A program made the position numbers and the translations under genes. Shown piece by piece: positions 1-8,849 of a DNA stretch of 33,016 nt (the first letter of the stretch is position 1; every line of letters starts with the position of its first letter). The DNA lies in assembly GCA_902792435.1 (NCBI GenBank), contig CADAZN010000010.1, positions 1 to 33,016 of the forward strand, given 5' to 3'. The notes under the pieces were generated by a model. That model was not told where the DNA came from. It saw only the letters and a list, made by a program, of their open reading frames with translations, and made no database searches. The stretch is from an uncultured Bacteroidales bacterium (GTDB lineage Bacteria > Bacteroidota > Bacteroidia > Bacteroidales > Muribaculaceae).

Positions 1-30
1 ATCATGGGTTAATGCCATTCTTTTTTGATT

Positions 31-1680
31 TCAGCGGACAGTGATGTTTCTAATATAGTCAGTGAGGTTACCTTCTATACCCATCTTGTCTCTTATCTTT
101 CGCCTACGGCCTCTTACGGAAGCGACATTCCTGTAATTCCTGCACACGGCGATGGCGGCATCGGAGAAACCGCAACACATCAGCTTGATGAAGTTCAAGT
201 CGCTCGCCGAGAGTTGCGGGTAGTCATTGGCTATTCTGTCCATCGCGCCGTTATGCTTGATATTGATATAGGCATAGAGCCCTTCCCAGAACTTCGTGTC
301 ATCGTCGGCAATAGGCGATATCTTGTGTTCCACCTCGCTGCTCTTTGAGTCCTGGTTGGGATTGTAGGCACCAGTCATTATCTCCTCAAGAGATTTCAAC
401 CTCTCATTCATAGTCTTGCTGAAGTGGTTGTCAAAGTCGGCAAGATTGCTCCTCAACTCCTCATAATTGCCGAAATTCTCTTCCTTCAGCTCATCAATCA
501 TCTGCTGCTGATCTTTGCGCTTTTTCCTACTGATGACGATAATAAGTGCTACGGTAACTAGAGCAAAAACTAAGAATAAAGCAACAAGATAATAGATGAT
601 TTTGTTTAACGACGTGACCTTCTTGGCTTTAGAAGCAATTCTTTCGTTGTCAAAATCAGACTCAAACTTGCTAAGTTCATACTTTTCTTTGTTGTGCTCT
701 AATGAATCGGTTAAGTTAAGATAGTTATTTTCATATTTTGTTGCACTGGCAAAATCGCCTTTGGCAATAGCTAATTCTTTGCGTGCTCTGTAAAACATGA
801 CGCTGTCATAAGAATTGCATGAGTTTAAATCTACTTTATTGAAATAATACTCTGACGAGTCAACAAGTCCTAATTTGGAATATGCTTCGCTTAAAATGAA
901 ATAATGAGAATTTTCCATTTTGCCATTTGATAATGACAGTGCCTGAAGCATACAATCTTTAGCGTCAACGTATGATGAATCAACAAGGTATAGAAGTGCT
1001 TTCCCGGTAATAGATTGATACAACTGACTAGAATCTTTAAGTTCAATTGCGAGAGCCTGAGCTTTGTCGTATAATAATTCAGCGGTATCTTTCCTTGTAA
1101 TCCTGTAAAGACTGGCTATATACATAGAAGCTAACAATGACATTCTTTTGTCATGTAGCTTCTCGTAATAATATAATGATTTCTTGAATTTCTCTAGGTC
1201 TAGGTTGTTGCTGGCGTAGTGTTTGAAGTACAACATAGCCAAGCGCATATTGATTTGCGCGAGGTTGCGGTAGTCGGTGGTATCGGCATTATCTTCGGCT
1301 TGCTTGAACCACTTTATTGCCTCAACAGGTTGATTAGCGCTAAACTCATAATATCCCCCTTTATATAACAGTGAGCGAGTGTAGTGCTCACGGTTATGGT
1401 TGTCACTGTAGTAATCGACAGCTTTGCTGATTAACGTGTCGCTTGTCAGTGGGATATTGCATCGGAATTGAGCTTGTGTGAGTAGTAGGGCGTAATATGC
1501 CTGGTTCTCATCGCCTTGCAGTGAATCACGGTTGATAGTGTTGAGGATGGCAAGCGAACTGTCGGGGTTAGTCCACATAAGCGTGTCGGCGAGAACCAGT
1601 CGCTTGTCAACGCTGCGACTACAACTTATCGATGCCGAGAGCAGAATAGCCAAGAGAGATATGTACAATAGTTTCTTCAT
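31..1680 (-). CDS. Lipoprotein-anchored TPR protein with transmembrane segment and C-terminal LuxR-like HTH
   Basis: This 549-residue protein is probably a membrane-bound regulator. The start is placed at MKKLLYIS because it begins a clear lipoprotein signal peptide with the lipobox cysteine at residue 20; the frame stays open 32 codons further upstream, but that extension is basic and would bury the signal. Residues about 60-330 are helical TPR-like repeats, predicted to lie in the periplasm. A strong membrane helix spans about 361-384 and is followed by basic RKKRK and a coiled-coil-like stretch (390-435). The last 90 residues contain a helix-turn-helix of the LuxR/GerE flavour (about 488-535: LSASDLNFIKL, then a basic VRGRRRKIR). 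This TPR-TM-HTH plan is common in Bacteroidetes, but its signal and targets are not known. It stands alone, with its own promoter at 1701-1732. The domain order is clear; the DNA-binding role is inferred. Confidence 0.8.
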   Translation of the reverse strand: MKKLLYISLLAILLSASISCSRSVDKRLVLADTLMWTNPDSSLAILNTINRDSLQGDENQAYYALLLTQAQFRCNIPLTSDTLISKAVDYYSDNHNREHYTRSLLYKGGYYEFSANQPVEAIKWFKQAEDNADTTDYRNLAQINMRLAMLYFKHYASNNLDLEKFKKSLYYYEKLHDKRMSLLASMYIASLYRITRKDTAELLYDKAQALAIELKDSSQLYQSITGKALLYLVDSSYVDAKDCMLQALSLSNGKMENSHYFILSEAYSKLGLVDSSEYYFNKVDLNSCNSYDSVMFYRARKELAIAKGDFASATKYENNYLNLTDSLEHNKEKYELSKFESDFDNERIASKAKKVTSLNKIIYYLVALFLVFALVTVALIIVISRKKRKDQQQMIDELKEENFGNYEELRSNLADFDNHFSKTMNERLKSLEEIMTGAYNPNQDSKSSEVEHKISPIADDDTKFWEGLYAYINIKHNGAMDRIANDYPQLSASDLNFIKLMCCGFSDAAIAVCRNYRNVASVRGRRRKIRDKMGIEGNLTDYIRNITVR

Positions 1681-1700
1681 AATGATGCTTTTGAAACGTG

Positions 1701-1732
1701 CAAATTTAGCACGATTTCTGTTAACCACCAAA
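1701..1732 (-). promoter_or_regulatory. Bacteroidetes-type promoter of the TPR/HTH gene
   Basis: On the minus strand a perfect -7 element TAAATTTG (1701-1708) lies 20 bp from a TTTG -33 element (1729-1732). This is the layout known for the Bacteroidetes housekeeping sigma factor. The predicted transcript start would be about 12-15 nt upstream of the ATG at 1680. Confidence 0.6.
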
Positions 1733-2048
1733 CATTTTGCCCGTGTCCTTGTTTTTTGCAAACAACTGCAAATCAATTAGATATAAGCATCAAAAATGTG
1801 CCCTTTGATTTTTCTGCACAAATTTTCCAGAATTGAAACGGAATTTTATAAAAAATGAGCCGAAAATATTAGCACAAATCTGCCCAGAAGCTCAATGTGC
1901 AAAACCTGGATGACTTCCTGAAATGATGATAAGCTGGATGTGCGCGCATAATGCATAATGCAGAATTGGTTTTTGAGGCTGGATGGGCGCTTCGCTTAAA
2001 ATTAAATGAAAATTTAATTGAAAATTGCATAGACGTAGGATTGTTTTG

Positions 2049-2326
2049 CCACTCCTGGCGGAGTGGAAATTGAGTCGAGTTTCAATGCCCTTTGGGCACC
2101 GCACACCACGCTTCGCGTGACTTATGCTTTGAAATCTCCCCGAGCTAAAGGTTAGAGCGCTACGGGCAGAAATCTATCAAATCTAAAACAAATCAAACAT
2201 ATTAATATTTAAATTTTAGAGTCGAAGACTCTCAAATTTTCATGTGCGCAGCACATGGCAAAAAGTGTGGTAGTTTTCCTCTCACAAAGCTGCACCTATC
2301 GGTGTCGAAAAGCCTGCTTACGCAGG
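2049..2326. repeat. Cluster of seven short hairpins
   Basis: Perfect or near-perfect stems with tiny loops follow each other: CCACTCC-TGGC-GGAGTGG (2049-2066), TGCCC-TTT-GGGCA (2086-2098), CACGC-TTC-GCGTG (2107-2119), a 13-bp arm pair with one mismatch centred on the GAA loop AGAGTC-GAA-GACTCT (2211-2239), CATGTGC-GCA-GCACATG (2241-2257), CACC-TATC-GGTG (2293-2304) and CCTGC-TTAC-GCAGG (2313-2326). The stems differ in sequence, so this is not a simple tandem repeat. Confidence 0.6.
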
Positions 2327-2340
2327 AATTTTGAAACATG

Positions 2341-2374
2341 GAGATAGGAGTGGATAGGAGTGGATAGGAGGTGG
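2341..2374. repeat. Three-unit 10-bp tandem repeat
   Basis: The unit GATAGGAGTG recurs about three times head to tail (GAGATAGGAG, TGGATAGGAG, TGGATAGGAG, then GTGG). It is short and lies between the hairpin cluster and the clpC terminator. No function can be read from it. Confidence 0.6.
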
Positions 2375-2433
2375 CAATATGTCAATGAACGCGAGGCAAC
2401 ATTAAAAAAACAGAGAGGGAAGAAGGGTATATT

Positions 2434-2479
2434 AGAAAAAAAGAAGGAGGATGTGTCATGATTATGACGTATCCTCCTT
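2434..2479 (-). terminator. Rho-independent terminator of clpC
   Basis: On the minus strand an arm AAGGAGGAT plus GTCAT pairs across a four-base loop with its complement (2444-2479, with a two-base internal mismatch). It is followed by a run of T residues (2434-2443 read on the minus strand). It starts 24 bp after the clpC stop codon. Confidence 0.75.
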
Positions 2480-2502
2480 GGTGCAATTGTGTTGAACTGT
2501 AT

Positions 2503-4653
2503 TTATTTCTTGATGGTGGCAATTGTTTCGCCGTCTTTGACATCGATGGTGATTGTGGCGGCGGTCATGTCCTCGTGCTTGAGGAGGAGTTCCGACATTG
2601 GATCCTCGATGTGAGTTTGGATAGCTCGCTTCAAGGGTCGTGCACCATACTGGATGTCGAAACCTGCGTCGGCAACAAACTGCTTTGCGGCATTGGTGAT
2701 GACGAGCTCGTGGCCGAGTTCGTGCACGCGATTGTAGAACATTTCGAGCTCGATATCCACAATCTTGAGGATGTCGTCCTTGTTGAGGCTCGAGAAGGTG
2801 ATGATGTCGTCGACACGGTTAAGGAACTCGGGTGAGAAGCTGCGGTTCAGCGCCTTGCGGATTACTGAGTCGGAACGCTCCTTAGTTAGCTCATGAGTGT
2901 TGAAGCCAACACCAGCTCCAAAGTCCTTGAGTTCGCGGGTGCCGATATTAGAGGTCATGATGATGATAGTGTTCTTGAAGTCAACCTTGCGGCCGAGGCT
3001 ATCGGTAAGAGCGCCTTCGTCAAGCACTTGCAGCATCATGTTGAACACGTCAGGGTGAGCCTTCTCAATCTCGTCGAGCAGGACGACAGAGTAGGGGCGA
3101 CGGCGCACCTTCTCGGTCAACTGTCCGCCCTCCTCATAACCTACGTAGCCCGGAGGCGCACCCACGAGACGCGACACATTGAATTTCTCCATATATTCGC
3201 TCATGTCGATGCGGATGAGAGCGTCGGGCGAGTTGAAGAGGAACTCAGCCAGTCGCTTAGCAAGCAGGGTTTTGCCTACACCAGTGGGGCCAAGGAACAT
3301 GAATGAGCCAATGGGTCGGTTCGGGTCTTTAAGACCAACACGGTTGCGTCGGATAGCCTTGGCAATCTTGTCGATAGCTTCATCTTGTCCAATGATTTTG
3401 GACTTGAGCTCATCGTTCATGCCTAGCAATCTGAGACCTTCGCTCTGGGCAATGCGTTGAACCGGTACCCCTGTCATCATTGCTACAACTTGCGCTATGT
3501 CGTTCTCATCGACCGTTTCACGTTTTTTGTCGAGTTCGGCTTCCCATTTCTCCTTGAAGTCTTGAAGCTCGAGTTTAAGCTTCTCTTGGCGGTCGCGATA
3601 GTTGGCTGCGCTCTCAAAGTTCTGAGCCTGAACAGCTTTTAGCTTATTCTCTTGTGCTTCGGCAATCTGCTTCTCGAGTTCTTCAATCTCTTTAGGTGTT
3701 TCAACCTTAGAGATGTGCACGCGTGAGCCAGCTTCGTCCATGGCGTCGATAGCCTTGTCGGGGAAGGCGCGGTCGCTGATGTATCGGTCGGTAAGGGTGA
3801 CGCAAGCCCTGATGGCCTCGGGGGTATAGATAACACCATGGTGCTTCTCATAGGCATCCTTGATGTTGTTGAGGATTTCGACTGTCTCCTCGGGAGTAGA
3901 GGCGTCGACAAGCACCTTCTGGAAGCGGCGCTCTAAGGCCCCGTCTTTCTCAATATTCTTGCGATACTCATCGAGGGTGGTTGCACCAATGCACTGCACC
4001 TCGCCTCGTGCCAAGGCGGGCTTGAGAAGGTTGGCAGCGTCCATCGAACCACTGGCGTTACCAGCACCCACAATGGTGTGAATCTCATCAATAAACAGAA
4101 TCACGTCGTCGCTCTTAGAAGCTTCGTCAATAATCGCCTTGATGCGCTCCTCGAACTGTCCACGGTATTTGGTACCAGCCACTACCGATGCCATATCGAG
4201 AGCAACGATGCGCTTGTCCAAAAGGCCTCGTGCCACTTTGCGCTGCACGATGCGTTGTGCAAGTCCTTCAACGATAGCCGATTTGCCAACTCCTGGTTCT
4301 CCAATGAGAACGGGGTTGTTCTTCTTGCGTCGGCTCAAGATTTGCGCCAGTCGTTCAATTTCACGTTCACGTCCCACCACAGGGTCGAGGTCGCCAGCAG
4401 CGGCCTGACGCGTGATGTCTTTTCCGTATTTATCAATGGTCGGTGTCGCGTTGTCATTTTTTGTGACATTTCGTCGCTGGGTGCGTTTCTCGCCACCACT
4501 CGCTGGAGCGCCTGTGCCGCCCATATCGTCTTCGATGTCGTCGTCATCCTCGTCGTTGGTGAAGTCAACACCGTCGACAATAGGCAAGGCTAGCTCGTCG
4601 ATGAGCGTCATCAACTCATTGTCGTCTAATATGTTTATTTCTTTTTTGGTCAT
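2503..4653 (-). CDS. clpC: ClpC-type AAA+ unfoldase lacking the Clp N-domain
   Basis: An ATP-dependent Clp unfoldase that would feed substrates to ClpP in the cytoplasm. In the 716-residue form starting at MTKKEIN, the first AAA+ module has Walker A GEPGVGKS (118-125) and Walker B VILFIDE (184-190). A short UVR/M-domain-like coiled coil follows (about 325-375). The second module has GPTGVGKT (455-462) and SVVLLDE (522-528). The tripeptide VGF in GAGVGFN matches the ClpP-docking loop of ClpC. Known ClpC proteins are usually about 810-850 residues and begin with a double Clp-N repeat domain; here that domain is absent and replaced by about 75 residues that are acidic ([10 protein letters not shown]) and then Gly/Ser-rich. 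An upstream in-frame ATG at 4686 would add 11 residues. The gene is monocistronic with its own terminator. Family assignment is secure; the altered substrate intake is inference. Confidence 0.95.
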   Translation of the reverse strand: MTKKEINILDDNELMTLIDELALPIVDGVDFTNDEDDDDIEDDMGGTGAPASGGEKRTQRRNVTKNDNATPTIDKYGKDITRQAAAGDLDPVVGREREIERLAQILSRRKKNNPVLIGEPGVGKSAIVEGLAQRIVQRKVARGLLDKRIVALDMASVVAGTKYRGQFEERIKAIIDEASKSDDVILFIDEIHTIVGAGNASGSMDAANLLKPALARGEVQCIGATTLDEYRKNIEKDGALERRFQKVLVDASTPEETVEILNNIKDAYEKHHGVIYTPEAIRACVTLTDRYISDRAFPDKAIDAMDEAGSRVHISKVETPKEIEELEKQIAEAQENKLKAVQAQNFESAANYRDRQEKLKLELQDFKEKWEAELDKKRETVDENDIAQVVAMMTGVPVQRIAQSEGLRLLGMNDELKSKIIGQDEAIDKIAKAIRRNRVGLKDPNRPIGSFMFLGPTGVGKTLLAKRLAEFLFNSPDALIRIDMSEYMEKFNVSRLVGAPPGYVGYEEGGQLTEKVRRRPYSVVLLDEIEKAHPDVFNMMLQVLDEGALTDSLGRKVDFKNTIIIMTSNIGTRELKDFGAGVGFNTHELTKERSDSVIRKALNRSFSPEFLNRVDDIITFSSLNKDDILKIVDIELEMFYNRVHELGHELVITNAAKQFVADAGFDIQYGARPLKRAIQTHIEDPMSELLLKHEDMTAATITIDVKDGETIATIKK

Positions 4654-4703
4654 TATCGTGTAATCTATTAAAACAATATCGTTCAAGCAAATTCCGTGCC
4701 ATG

Positions 4704-4760
4704 TTTTTTTTAGGGGAGAGGGGAGAGTGGAGAGAAGAGAGGGAAGAGGGGTTTTTTTTT
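4704..4760. repeat. Homopurine/homopyrimidine tract between T runs
   Basis: Forty bases (4712-4751) are all A or G except one T at 4728. They are bounded by eight Ts on the left and about nine on the right. The tract lies about 50-100 bp upstream of the clpC start, so on the clpC strand it is a C/T-rich leader bracketed by A runs. Such tracts can form non-B DNA or slip during replication. Confidence 0.6.
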
Positions 4761-4911
4761 AAGACAATTAATAACAAAAAATTCGTGTCAAGCCTTTCGG
4801 CTTTTGGATATTAAAGACAATTGATATTGGAGTACCTTACTGATAATTATGTGTTTTTATTTTTGAGTTTAGAATTAGTATCAAAAAAACGTAAATAAGG
4901 TGGTAAAGTTG

Positions 4912-4942
4912 TTGGTTGTTTGCGGGAAATGTATTAACTTTG
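4912..4942 (+). promoter_or_regulatory. Probable gyrA promoter
   Basis: A perfect -7 box TAACTTTG (4935-4942) is preceded at 19 bp by TTGG (4912-4915), a partial -33 match. The implied leader before the gyrA ATG is about 90 nt. Confidence 0.5.
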
Positions 4943-5038
4943 TAGGTTAATTTTAATGTTTCGGCGTGACTGTGATGATTGAGGCAACATTTCGCTGGAT
5001 TTGCAGCTCGCCACAGGTAAAATTTTAAATATTTAGAG

Positions 5039-7657
5039 ATGAATAACGATCGAATTATTGAGATCAATATCGAAAACGAGATGAAGACTAGCTACATCGA
5101 TTATTCGATGTCGGTTATCGTGTCTCGCGCCCTGCCCGATGTGCGTGACGGCTTCAAGCCAGTGCACCGCAGGGTTCTTTTCGGTATGGAAAAACTAGGA
5201 AACTTCTCCAACGCTCCCTACAAGAAGAGCGCGCGCATCGTGGGCGATGTTCTTGGTAAATACCACCCCCACGGCGACTCGTCGGTCTACTTGGCAATGG
5301 TGCGCCTTGCTCAGGACTGGGCAATGCGCTATCCGCTGGTAGATGGTCAGGGAAACTTTGGCTCGGTAGACGGTGATAGCCCTGCTGCTATGCGTTACAC
5401 CGAGGCTCGTCTGGGCAAGATGGGCGAGGAGATGATGCGTGACATGGACAAAGACACAGTGAACTTTGTTCCAAACTTTGACAACACTTTGGAAGAACCT
5501 GAGGTGTTGCCAACCCGATTCCCCAATTTGCTCGTCAATGGTGGTTCGGGTATTGCGGTGGGTATGGCAACCAACATGGCTCCCCACAACCTCACCGAGT
5601 CGATTAATGCCTGCCTTGCGATGCTCGAGAATCCTGACATCGATACCGATGGCTTGATGAAATATATCATCGCTCCCGATTTCCCGACAGGCGGTATCAT
5701 TCACGGCTATCAAGGAGTGCGTGATGCTTTTGAGACCGGTAAGGGCCGCATCGTAATACGCTCGAAGGCCGAGATTGAGACTGAGCATGGCCATGACCGC
5801 ATTGTTGTGACCGAGATTCCTTACAATGTGAACAAGCGCGAGCTTATCGAGAATATTGCTGGCTTGGTTGAAGACAAACGCATTGACGGTATTTCTAATA
5901 TCAACGACGAGAGCGACCGTCACGGTATGCGCATCGTGATTGATGTGAAGAAGGACTTCAATGCCAATGTGCTTCTCAACAAGCTCTACAAGATGACCGA
6001 GTTGCAGTCGTCGTTCAGCGTTAACAATGTGTGCCTCGTTAAGGGTCGTCCTCAGACGGTAAACCTCAAAGACATGCTTCACTACTTCCTTGAGCATCGC
6101 CATGAGGTGGTTATTCGCCGCACTGAGTTTGAGCTCAAGAAAGCAAAGGAGCGTGCTCACATTCTTGAGGGCTTGATTATCGCCAGCGACAATATTGATG
6201 AGGTAATCCACATCATTCGCAGCAGCAAGACCACCGACGAGGCTCGTCAGCGCTTGGGTGAGCGTTTCAACTTGGACGACATCCAGACCCGTGCGATTGT
6301 TGAGATGCGTCTGCGTCAGCTCACCAACCTCGAGCAGGATAAGCTCCACGCCGAGATGGAAGAGTTGTTGAAGACCATTGAGCACCTCGAAGAGATTTTG
6401 ACCAATCCTGACGTTTGCCGCAAGGTAATCGAGGATGAGCTCATTGAGGTTCGCGACAAGTTTGGCGATGAGCGCCGCACTCAAATCGAGTATGCTGCCG
6501 AGGAGATGAACGCCGAGGACTTCTATCCCGATGACCCAATGATTATCACCATCTCGCACTTTGGCTACATCAAGCGCACACCACTGAGCGAGTACCGCAC
6601 TCAGAACCGTGGTGGCGTGGGAGCTAAGGGCAGCGCAACTCGCGATGAGGACTTCATTGAGTACATCTACGAGGCTACTAACCATAATTACATGCTGTTC
6701 TTCACGGCATTGGGTCGCTGCTACTGGCTGCGCGTGTTTGAGATTCCCGAGGGTGCTAAGAACTCTAAGGGCCGCGCCATCCAGAACTTGCTCAACCTGG
6801 GTCCAGAGAACCGCATCTACGCCTTTATCCGTGCGACAAAACTCAAAGATCCTGAATATAACCAAAACCACTATATCGTATTTGGAACCAAGAACGGTAT
6901 CGTTAAGCGTACCCGCTTGTCGGAGTTCTCACGTCCACGCGTTAACGGCGTGAATGCTCTTAACATACGTGAGGATGACCAACTCATTGGTGCCGTGCTC
7001 ACCGAGGGTGACAGCGAGATTGTACTCGCTAACCGCAATGGCCGCGCTATCCGCTTCTCGGAGACCAATGTGAGAGCTATGGGTAGGACAGCTACTGGTG
7101 TTAAGGGTATGACCCTTGACGGCGGTGATGATGCAGTAGTGGGCATGATTTGCATGCGTACTACCGCTCAGGACGACGTGCTCGTTCTCTCGGAGCAGGG
7201 TATGGGTAAGCGCTCTAAACTCGAGGACTACCGCATTACCAATCGTGGTGCCAAGGGTGTGAAGACCATCAACATCACCGATAAGACTGGCAAGCTTATT
7301 GCTATACGCAATGTTAATGACAGCAATGACATCGTCATCATCAACAAGTCGGGTATCACCATCCGCCTCAAGGTTGCCGACCTGCGAGTTCAGGGCCGCA
7401 ACACTCAGGGCGTAAGGCTTATCAACTTGGAGAAGAAGAGCGATGAGATAGCATCGGTTTGTAAGGTTGACACCGACCCCGAGAAGATAGAGGAATATAT
7501 CCCCGAGGGTGAAGGGCTGCAACAAGATTTGACGTTTGACGAAGCCAACGAGGCACAGCTTTCTCAAGAAAATGCTGGTGATGAATTAAACGAAAACGGT
7601 GAATCGCAGTCTTATGACCAAGAAGGCACGTTGCCTTTTGACGATATTGAGAAATAA
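5039..7657 (+). CDS. gyrA: DNA gyrase subunit A
   Basis: The breakage-reunion subunit of the type II topoisomerase that introduces negative supercoils; it works as A2B2 with GyrB, which is not in this window. The 872-residue length is normal for GyrA. The winged-helix active site has the catalytic tyrosine at 120 ([10 protein letters not shown]). The quinolone-determining region reads [14 protein letters not shown], giving Ser81 at the E. coli Ser83 position and Leu85 at the Asp87 position. At about residue 522 QNRGGVG matches the GyrA box (QRRGGKG), which separates GyrA from ParC, and the C-terminal beta-pinwheel repeats follow. The acidic tail beyond 810 is typical. A TPR gene starts 49 bp downstream with no visible terminator between, so the two may share a transcript. 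Confidence 0.98.
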   Translation: MNNDRIIEINIENEMKTSYIDYSMSVIVSRALPDVRDGFKPVHRRVLFGMEKLGNFSNAPYKKSARIVGDVLGKYHPHGDSSVYLAMVRLAQDWAMRYPLVDGQGNFGSVDGDSPAAMRYTEARLGKMGEEMMRDMDKDTVNFVPNFDNTLEEPEVLPTRFPNLLVNGGSGIAVGMATNMAPHNLTESINACLAMLENPDIDTDGLMKYIIAPDFPTGGIIHGYQGVRDAFETGKGRIVIRSKAEIETEHGHDRIVVTEIPYNVNKRELIENIAGLVEDKRIDGISNINDESDRHGMRIVIDVKKDFNANVLLNKLYKMTELQSSFSVNNVCLVKGRPQTVNLKDMLHYFLEHRHEVVIRRTEFELKKAKERAHILEGLIIASDNIDEVIHIIRSSKTTDEARQRLGERFNLDDIQTRAIVEMRLRQLTNLEQDKLHAEMEELLKTIEHLEEILTNPDVCRKVIEDELIEVRDKFGDERRTQIEYAAEEMNAEDFYPDDPMIITISHFGYIKRTPLSEYRTQNRGGVGAKGSATRDEDFIEYIYEATNHNYMLFFTALGRCYWLRVFEIPEGAKNSKGRAIQNLLNLGPENRIYAFIRATKLKDPEYNQNHYIVFGTKNGIVKRTRLSEFSRPRVNGVNALNIREDDQLIGAVLTEGDSEIVLANRNGRAIRFSETNVRAMGRTATGVKGMTLDGGDDAVVGMICMRTTAQDDVLVLSEQGMGKRSKLEDYRITNRGAKGVKTINITDKTGKLIAIRNVNDSNDIVIINKSGITIRLKVADLRVQGRNTQGVRLINLEKKSDEIASVCKVDTDPEKIEEYIPEGEGLQQDLTFDEANEAQLSQENAGDELNENGESQSYDQEGTLPFDDIEK

Positions 7658-7706
7658 AATATTAACGAGATAAAAATTAAAATTAGTAACAATAAACATT
7701 TTTATT

Positions 7707-8750
7707 ATGAAAAAGATTTTCTTATTCGTAGCTTGCGCATCACTCATGGTGATGGGTGTTAAAGCTCAAACTGCCGAGGAACTTTTCAATGCAGGTAAGG
7801 CCGAGTTTGCTAGATATGACAAGCTCTTTGGCGAATACACATTGACTCATGGTCAGAACCCAGAAGCTCCCGACCCAACAATTGGTGATCGTGCCAAATC
7901 TCTGATGAGTGGTTTTGAGTTGCTTCAGAAAGCCCTTCCTCTTGATACTATAATTGAGTATAACAAGGATGGAAGTCCCAAGATGGACAAGAAGACAGGC
8001 AAACCCAAATTCAAGACAAAATACTCGAAGGACATCGTAGCATTGCTTTCGGGCCACATCAATGATGTGCTCAATGTTGGTAACGCTGGCCTTTTGAGTA
8101 ACGATTTTGCTACTTCTTATAAGGCATTCAAGTTCTTTAGCCAGCTCGTTGGTTCTTCGTTGACCGAGGGCGTTCAATTTGAGCAGGCAACACTTGCCGA
8201 TGTAGCTTTCTATGAGGGTTACTCAGCTTATCAGTTAAAGGACTATGATGGCGCCTACAATGCATTCAAGAATGCTATCAGCAAGGGCTATACCGAGAAT
8301 CAGGTTGTAGACTTCAAGAATTCTTGCTTGGCTAACATTATTCAAACTTTCTGCGACTCAAAGAACTATGATGGTGCCTTTGTTTACATCGACAAAGCTA
8401 TCGCCGATGATCCTACCAGCGCATTGCTCTATGACATGAAGGGTTTTGTAGTAGAGCAGAAAGATGGATTGGCAGCAGCTGAGGCATTCTATAAGAAGGC
8501 TACTGAGGTAGATGCTACATTCCCCAATGGTTTCTTTGACCTGGGTCGTGTAATCTATGACAAGGCCGAGAAGATTATCGAGGATAATCCTAAAGCTACA
8601 AACGCTGACCTCAAGCCCAAGTTGGTTCCTCTTTACAATGAGGCTCTGCCATTGTTCAAGAAGGCTAACGAGTTGGATCCCAAGAGCGAGAAGACTCAGT
8701 CTAAGCGTTTCATCGATGACATCGAATACAAGCTTGACCTCTTGAAATAA
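7707..8750 (+). CDS. Secreted TPR protein, first of a tandem pair
   Basis: A 347-residue exported protein of unknown function. Residues 1-20 form a signal peptide (MKKIFLFVACASLMVMGVKA, cut before Gln). The mature part is built of helical repeats. TPR units are clearest from about residue 165 to the end, with typical spacing such as YEGYSAYQLKDYDGAYNAFKNA. A short lysine-rich motif, KKTGKPKFKTKYSKDIV (about 97-113), recurs in the next gene, which shows the two are paralogues. It is predicted to lie in the periplasm, where TPR proteins act as scaffolds for other proteins. It follows gyrA by 49 bp and ends at a strong terminator. The export signal and repeats are seen; the partner is unknown. 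Confidence 0.85.
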   Translation: MKKIFLFVACASLMVMGVKAQTAEELFNAGKAEFARYDKLFGEYTLTHGQNPEAPDPTIGDRAKSLMSGFELLQKALPLDTIIEYNKDGSPKMDKKTGKPKFKTKYSKDIVALLSGHINDVLNVGNAGLLSNDFATSYKAFKFFSQLVGSSLTEGVQFEQATLADVAFYEGYSAYQLKDYDGAYNAFKNAISKGYTENQVVDFKNSCLANIIQTFCDSKNYDGAFVYIDKAIADDPTSALLYDMKGFVVEQKDGLAAAEAFYKKATEVDATFPNGFFDLGRVIYDKAEKIIEDNPKATNADLKPKLVPLYNEALPLFKKANELDPKSEKTQSKRFIDDIEYKLDLLK

Positions 8751-8773
8751 TTTTATTGCACACACATAACAGT

Positions 8774-8815
8774 AAACGCTGTGCATGGCATTTTGAATGT
8801 TGTGCACAGCGTTTT
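8774..8815 (+). terminator. Hairpin terminator between the two TPR genes
   Basis: Twelve-base arms AAACGCTGTGCA (8774-8785) and TGCACAGCGTTT (8803-8814) pair perfectly around a 17-base loop, with a short T run ending the right arm. It may only partly stop transcription, because the paralogue begins 35 bp further on. Confidence 0.75.
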
Positions 8816-8849
8816 AAAAGTTAATTAGGTTTTTATTTCTTTTTTATTG

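Larger units (their letters stand above)
1681..2502. other. Long intergenic stretch with a small-hairpin cluster
   Basis: I find no believable gene here; the short open frames are unlike known proteins. The part next to 1680 holds a promoter. 2049-2326 carries at least seven short inverted repeats with three- or four-base loops (listed separately). 2341-2374 holds a short tandem repeat, and 2434-2479 is the clpC terminator. The stretch looks like decayed or repeat-derived DNA rather than a lost gene. Confidence 0.6.
4654..5038. other. clpC-gyrA divergent intergenic region
   Basis: This region contains a homopurine tract flanked by T runs (4704-4760), a weak relative of the AAGACAATTAAGGACAAT motif (4761-4778) with a second copy near 4813-4821, a small hairpin AAGCC-TTTC-GGCTT (4790-4803), and the probable gyrA promoter (4912-4942). 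No perfect promoter was found for clpC. Confidence 0.5.

Noticed and set aside
1892-2104. A 70-codon minus-strand frame in the hairpin region
   Set aside because: The translation simply reads through the hairpins and matches no known protein; no promoter fits it.
2049-2326. Possible CRISPR array
   Set aside because: The hairpins differ from each other in sequence and spacing; there are no repeated units with spacers and no cas genes.
5270-5300. Possible quinolone-resistance change at the gyrA Asp87 position (Leu85)
   Set aside because: Bacteroidetes GyrA commonly has a hydrophobic residue here while the key serine (Ser81) is present, so this looks like lineage background.
5195-6871. A 558-codon open frame on the minus strand
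   Set aside because: It lies wholly inside gyrA in antisense and its translation has no domain pattern; it is a by-product of codon bias.
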